NCBI GenBank assembly: GCA_022561735.1
Contig: JADFQR010000033.1
Coordinates: 1 to 9,144 of the forward strand
Direction of reading: 5' to 3'
DNA from: Chloroflexota bacterium
Lineage (GTDB): Bacteria > Chloroflexota > Dehalococcoidia > UBA1151
DNA: 9,144 bases
Under the pieces are notes generated by a model. It was not told the DNA's origin, did no database searches, and saw nothing but the letters and a program-made list of their open reading frames with translations. Positions 7,321 through 9,144 of this stretch are shown piece after piece (positions within the stretch are counted from its first letter, which is position 1; every line of letters begins with the position of its first letter). The translations under genes and the position numbers were made by a program.

Positions 7321-7794
7321 TCACCGGCGTTCCCCGGGCGCCGTCCCATCGAGTTCGGCGCCAGAGTCGGATTCAAGCTCGGATTCAGACTCGGATTCAG
7401 GCCCGGCATCGACCTCATCGCTCACTTCCTTGAGCCTGGGCCGCAGGCTGTCCTGCCGCGCAACCTCATCCATCATCTTGAGCATCTCCGCACCCTCAAT
7501 GAGGGCGGAATCGAGATGGAAAACCAGGCGTGGAACGTGCCGGATGTGGATTCGCTTGTCGATCGCGCGCCTGAGATACCCGGCGGCTGACTGGAGGGCC
7601 TCCAGGCTGCCTTCCCGGACCTTCTCATCACCGAGCGCGCTTATGTACACATGCGCGGTCGCAAAGTCCGCCGTGCACTCAACGCGCGTGACAGAGGTCA
7701 TCGGCGCGAGCCGCGGATCGGAGATCGTCTCGTCGATCAGTTGTCCGAGTTCGCGCTGCAACGTAATGCTGACGCGCCCGTGTCGCCTGTTCAT
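7321..7794 (-). CDS. rbfA: 30S ribosome-binding factor RbfA with acidic C-terminal tail
   Basis: Cold-shock-associated assembly factor with a type II KH fold that binds the 30S subunit near the 5' helix of 16S rRNA during late maturation. The core spans residues 1-120 and matches the family well: RRHGRVSITLQRELGQLI at the N-terminus, then SDPRLAPMTSVTRVECTAD, ATAHVYISALG, AAGYLRRAIDKRIHIRHVP and LVFHLDSALIEG. The usual length is about 110-130 residues. Here a tail of about 36 residues is added, dominated by alternating Glu and Ser and encoded by 12-base repeats. The ATG at 7794 follows a weak GGA ribosome site. infB and nusA, the common upstream partners, are absent; a DtxR regulator lies upstream instead. 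The TGA stop overlaps a GTG in another frame. Confidence 0.93.
   Translation of the reverse strand: MNRRHGRVSITLQRELGQLIDETISDPRLAPMTSVTRVECTADFATAHVYISALGDEKVREGSLEALQSAAGYLRRAIDKRIHIRHVPRLVFHLDSALIEGAEMLKMMDEVARQDSLRPRLKEVSDEVDAGPESESESELESDSGAELDGTAPGERR
7322..7336 (-). promoter_or_regulatory. Ribosome-binding site and GTG overlapping the rbfA stop, candidate truB initiation
   Basis: The minus strand reads GGGGAACGCCGGTGA. A GGGGA ribosome site sits about six bases before GTG at 7324-7322, and this GTG overlaps the rbfA TGA, the same GTGA arrangement seen at the addB-addA junction. The frame it opens ends at TAG 7252-7250 unless a shift occurs. Confidence 0.4.
7367..7402. repeat. Three 12-bp tandem repeats encoding the RbfA acidic tail
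   Basis: Plus strand tcggattca followed by agc, gac or ggc, three consecutive 12-base units. On the minus strand they encode the Glu/Ser-rich segment near residues 131-143 of RbfA. The period is a multiple of three. Confidence 0.7.
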
Positions 7795-7824
7795 AATTCG
7801 TCCGGTGTGCCTGGCAACTAGCTG

Positions 7825-7858
7825 CCTCTCCCGGCGGGAGAGGGTTGGGGTCAGGGGG
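7825..7858. repeat. Palindromic intergenic repeat (CTCTCCC-GGC-GGGAGAG type)
   Basis: Plus strand cctctccc-ggc-gggagagg forms an eight-pair stem with a three-base loop and is followed by gttggggtcaggggg. This layout, a GGGAGAGG hairpin followed by TTGGGGT and a G-rich end, resembles a type of intergenic repeat common in GC-rich bacterial genomes. Only one copy lies in this window, so its status as a repeat rests on resemblance. As RNA upstream of rbfA it would form a stable leader hairpin. Confidence 0.55.
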
Positions 7859-7890
7859 AATCAAATCGTAGATATACGCCTACGTGCGTT

Positions 7891-7910
7891 GTCTCACGAG
7901 ACTAATTTTA
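7891..7910 (-). promoter_or_regulatory. Candidate -10 element and adjoining dyad upstream of rbfA
   Basis: On the minus strand TAAAAT (7910-7905) is followed two bases later by the dyad GTCTC-GT-GAGAC (7902-7891), placed where transcription would start. The only -35 candidate at 17 bases is poor (CTGTCT). The dyad could be an operator. If used, the rbfA leader would be about 100 bases and contain the palindromic repeat. Confidence 0.25.
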
Positions 7911-7942
7911 CGACCGCTGGCGATTCGAGACAGTGGTATGTC

Positions 7943-7981
7943 CCGGGAATCCCGTTTCCCGGCCGAGCGCCCCCCGCGCTC
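7943..7981. terminator. Two adjacent GC hairpins downstream of dtxR, possible transcription barrier
   Basis: ccgggaa/ttcccgg (7943-7949 with 7956-7962) forms a seven-pair stem with a six-base loop. gagcgc/gcgctc (7965-7970 with 7976-7981) forms a six-pair stem with a five-C loop. They stand about 120-160 bases past the dtxR stop. Neither has a U-tract on the minus strand, so intrinsic termination is uncertain. Confidence 0.3.
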
Positions 7982-8100
7982 CGGTCAGGGATTGGTCATG
8001 TGCGCCGGAACGGTGAGAGAGAAATCCCTTCGTAGAAACGCCCCGTCGCTGCGTCCATGAGGATCCAGAGGAAACGAAACCGCGCCCGTCCGTCTGTCAG

Positions 8101-8919
8101 CTACAGCAGCCTCGCGGCGCAGTCCGTCCCGCAGTCCAACGGACAGACCCAGATGCGTGACACCACGTCCGCCCCTAGAACCGGTGAACTATCCGCTGTC
8201 TTTAGCGTGATGACGCCCCGGTACGGCGCGTATTCAAGAATCTCCACCTCGACGCCGGGTACCAACCCGTTAGATACAAGATACTCCAGCAGTTCCGGGT
8301 CTTCCTCCGGAATCCGGTCGATCCGCAACGGCCGGCCGACAGGCGCTTCGTCGATGGTCGAACTTGACGGGCACGGGGTGTAGCCGCTCCCGGGAATCGG
8401 GTGGCCGAAGGGGCAGGTCATCGGGTTGTTCAGGGTGGCCCGGATTCGTTCTTCAAGCTCGTCTGAAATGGCATGCTCAAGGCGGTGCGCCTCGACGTGC
8501 GCTTTGACCAGGTCAAGCCCCAGCATGTCCACCACCATCCTCTCGGCCAGCCGGTGCCGCCGCACCATCTGTTCCGCCAGGCGGGTGCCTTCAACCGTGA
8601 GCTCGATCTCCCGGTTAGATCCGTGGGCGTTGCTGTGTACGATCAGGCCCTCTCGCTCCATGCGCCGGAGCATCCCGGCGATGGACGGCGCCGAGGTGCC
8701 GAGTCCTTCGGAGTCCGGCGTGCGCCTCAACTGGTCCACCAGGTTGGCGTGTGTGACGCTCAACCCCTGTTCCCGGACCATGTAGATCGAGAGCAGGTAG
8801 TTCTCCGCCGCCTGCGTGAGGCGCGGCTCAACGCCGCCCGGCTTGCCGGCCGATTTGTTCGGGGCCGTCTTCTTAGCATGCCGAGATCGGCCGCTGGAGG
8901 GTTTCAAAGTGTCAGCCAT
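8101..8919 (-). CDS. DtxR/MntR-family metal-dependent transcriptional regulator with SH3/FeoA-like domain
   Basis: Cytoplasmic repressor expected to bind operators when loaded with Fe2+ or Mn2+. The 272 residues comprise a basic, disordered-looking tail (1-30), a winged helix-turn-helix (about 36-112), the dimerisation/metal domain (RRHRLAERMVVDMLG at 120-134, HVEAHRLEHAISDELEERI to about 159, then MTCPFGHPIPGSG) and an SH3/FeoA-like domain (about 198-242). Aligned by eye with diphtheria DtxR, ancillary-site ligands His79, Glu83 and His98 are kept as His122, Glu126 and His141. In the primary site Glu105 and His106 are kept as Glu148 and His149, but Met10 and Cys102 are replaced by Asn40 and His145. 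The HTH has about eight extra residues (RTPDSEGL). The C-terminus carries Cys259, Cys263 and Cys267. No metal transporter adjoins it, so the target regulon is unknown. The ATG lacks a ribosome site. Confidence 0.9.
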   Translation of the reverse strand: MADTLKPSSGRSRHAKKTAPNKSAGKPGGVEPRLTQAAENYLLSIYMVREQGLSVTHANLVDQLRRTPDSEGLGTSAPSIAGMLRRMEREGLIVHSNAHGSNREIELTVEGTRLAEQMVRRHRLAERMVVDMLGLDLVKAHVEAHRLEHAISDELEERIRATLNNPMTCPFGHPIPGSGYTPCPSSSTIDEAPVGRPLRIDRIPEEDPELLEYLVSNGLVPGVEVEILEYAPYRGVITLKTADSSPVLGADVVSRIWVCPLDCGTDCAARLL

Positions 8920-8924
8920 CGCAG

Positions 8925-8939
8925 GTTGAGGCTAGCAAC
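8925..8939. promoter_or_regulatory. Possible autoregulatory operator overlapping the dtxR -10
   Basis: Plus strand gttg-aggctag-caac is a short inverted repeat containing the palindrome gctagc. Part of it (TgAGGcTAGC) resembles the left half of the DtxR consensus TWAGGTTAGS. It covers the predicted -10, where a repressor would block transcription. The match is partial and the right half does not fit. Confidence 0.25.
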
Positions 8940-8957
8940 GGGGTTGCCCGGCGTCAA
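8929..8957 (-). promoter_or_regulatory. Probable promoter of the dtxR-family gene, near-leaderless
   Basis: On the minus strand TTGACG (8957-8952) and TAGCCT (8934-8929) are separated by exactly 17 bases. TTGACG matches five of six consensus bases, and TAGCCT keeps the three most conserved -10 bases. The -10 ends nine bases from the ATG, so the predicted 5' leader is only about three bases, which fits the missing Shine-Dalgarno. Confidence 0.5.
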
Positions 8958-9083
8958 CGATTCCCGATTGCAGAGGGGCGTCGATGGGCCGGCCAATTTC
9001 CCCCAAACCTCCTTTAGTAACTATCTCAAAACCTTCTCCCACACCGGATGGCAGCTTTCGAGACCGTTTCACAGCTACGCCGT

Positions 9084-9107
9084 AGGGGCGAATGACTATC
9101 CGCCCTT
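9084..9107. repeat. Imperfect inverted repeat in the upstream intergenic region
   Basis: Plus strand gggcgaat (9086-9093) and atccgccc (9098-9105) pair at seven of eight positions around the loop gact. With the preceding tag it resembles the TAGGGGCGAAT...ATTCGCCC hairpins found scattered between genes in many bacterial genomes. One copy here, so the family assignment is tentative. Confidence 0.4.
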
Positions 9108-9144
9108 TCCCGGGACGACTGGTCATCTCCATGCCCACCGGACC

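Larger units (their letters stand above)
7795..8100. other. 306-base intergenic region between dtxR and rbfA
   Basis: I see no convincing gene on either strand. In transcription order it holds a stretch without clear signals after the dtxR stop (8100-7982), two GC hairpins (7981-7943), a TAAAAT element next to a 12-base dyad (7910-7891), and a palindromic intergenic repeat (7858-7825) just before rbfA. Reading frames here are short and low-complexity. Confidence 0.6.
8920..9144. other. Intergenic region upstream of dtxR, no gene recognised
   Basis: Besides the dtxR promoter and the inverted repeat, this 225-base stretch holds a locally A/T-richer patch (about 9000-9050). One minus-strand frame is open from the window edge (9144) to TAG 8934-8932, giving about 70 codons that I do not recognise. 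It runs through the inverted repeat and the dtxR promoter, so I treat it as non-coding, though the end of a gene lying beyond the window cannot be excluded. Confidence 0.4.

Noticed and set aside
7321..7323. Genome-wide recoding of TGA as a sense codon
   Set aside because: TGA ends the AddB-like gene in a clean GTGA overlap and also ends truB, and the recognised genes contain no internal TGA, so TGA behaves as an ordinary stop here.
6674..8035. 453-codon plus-strand open frame across truB, rbfA and the intergenic region
   Set aside because: It is antisense to two well-supported genes and spans their gap and repeats. The Ser/Arg-rich composition is typical of a GC-rich shadow frame.
7861..8100. 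Riboswitch or other known structured RNA upstream of rbfA
   Set aside because: Only short independent hairpins can be drawn, and I recognise no conserved core of a known class.
9007..9015. Perfect ribosome-binding sequence AAAGGAGGT on the minus strand, followed by TTG and a roughly 30-codon frame ending just inside dtxR
   Set aside because: The TTG is about 11 bases from the site, the predicted dtxR promoter lies inside this frame, and the encoded peptide has no recognisable feature. The surrounding patch looks like repeat-derived intergenic sequence.
8932..9138. Open frame of about 68 codons starting at GTG 9138 on the minus strand
   Set aside because: It runs through an inverted repeat and the dtxR promoter, matches no family I know, and its frame stays open to the window edge, so neither start nor function can be supported.

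Overview
This is a GC-rich stretch of bacterial chromosome. Every gene I can support lies on the minus strand, so transcription runs from high to low coordinates. The content is housekeeping: a metal-responsive regulator, a ribosome-assembly factor, a tRNA pseudouridine synthase, a cation/proton antiporter, a tRNA and a helicase-nuclease pair. I see no insertion sequence, phage gene, CRISPR array or defence island. GC richness, an AddB-type Fe-S nuclease next to a UvrD/AddA helicase, and an rbfA-truB pair without infB or nusA would fit a deep-branching Gram-positive-like lineage such as Chloroflexota. That placement is a guess; only phylogeny would settle it.

Layout in transcription order. 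From 9144 to 8920 is an unassigned intergenic stretch with a short inverted repeat and a plausible promoter. A DtxR-family regulator with an SH3/FeoA-like C-terminal domain follows (8919-8101). The 306-base gap 8100-7795 holds hairpins, a dyad and a common-looking palindromic intergenic repeat. Next come rbfA (7794-7321) and truB (to 6244), then a two-aspartate Na+/H+ antiporter (6145-4778). tRNA-Arg(CCG) with an encoded CCA is at 4702-4628. Last come an AddB-like nuclease (4578-1324) and an AddA/UvrD helicase (1327 to the window edge), joined by a GTGA start/stop overlap.

The two large genes should work together as an AddAB-type helicase-nuclease that processes double-strand breaks for recombination. 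RbfA (30S maturation) and TruB (tRNA U55) are a classic translation pair. The DtxR protein may control its own promoter, since a dyad overlaps the -10 element. The antiporter and tRNA look like independent units.

The most unusual point is the rbfA-truB junction. The conserved N-terminal TruB motif lies upstream of the first usable ATG, and no ATG, GTG or TTG exists in that frame back to the rbfA stop. A GTG overlapping the rbfA stop sits in another frame and would join truB only by a frame change at an A6 run. The rbfA stop is itself in frame with truB. This could be a sequence error, frameshifting, a rare start codon or readthrough. I did not find a convincing new multi-gene system here.
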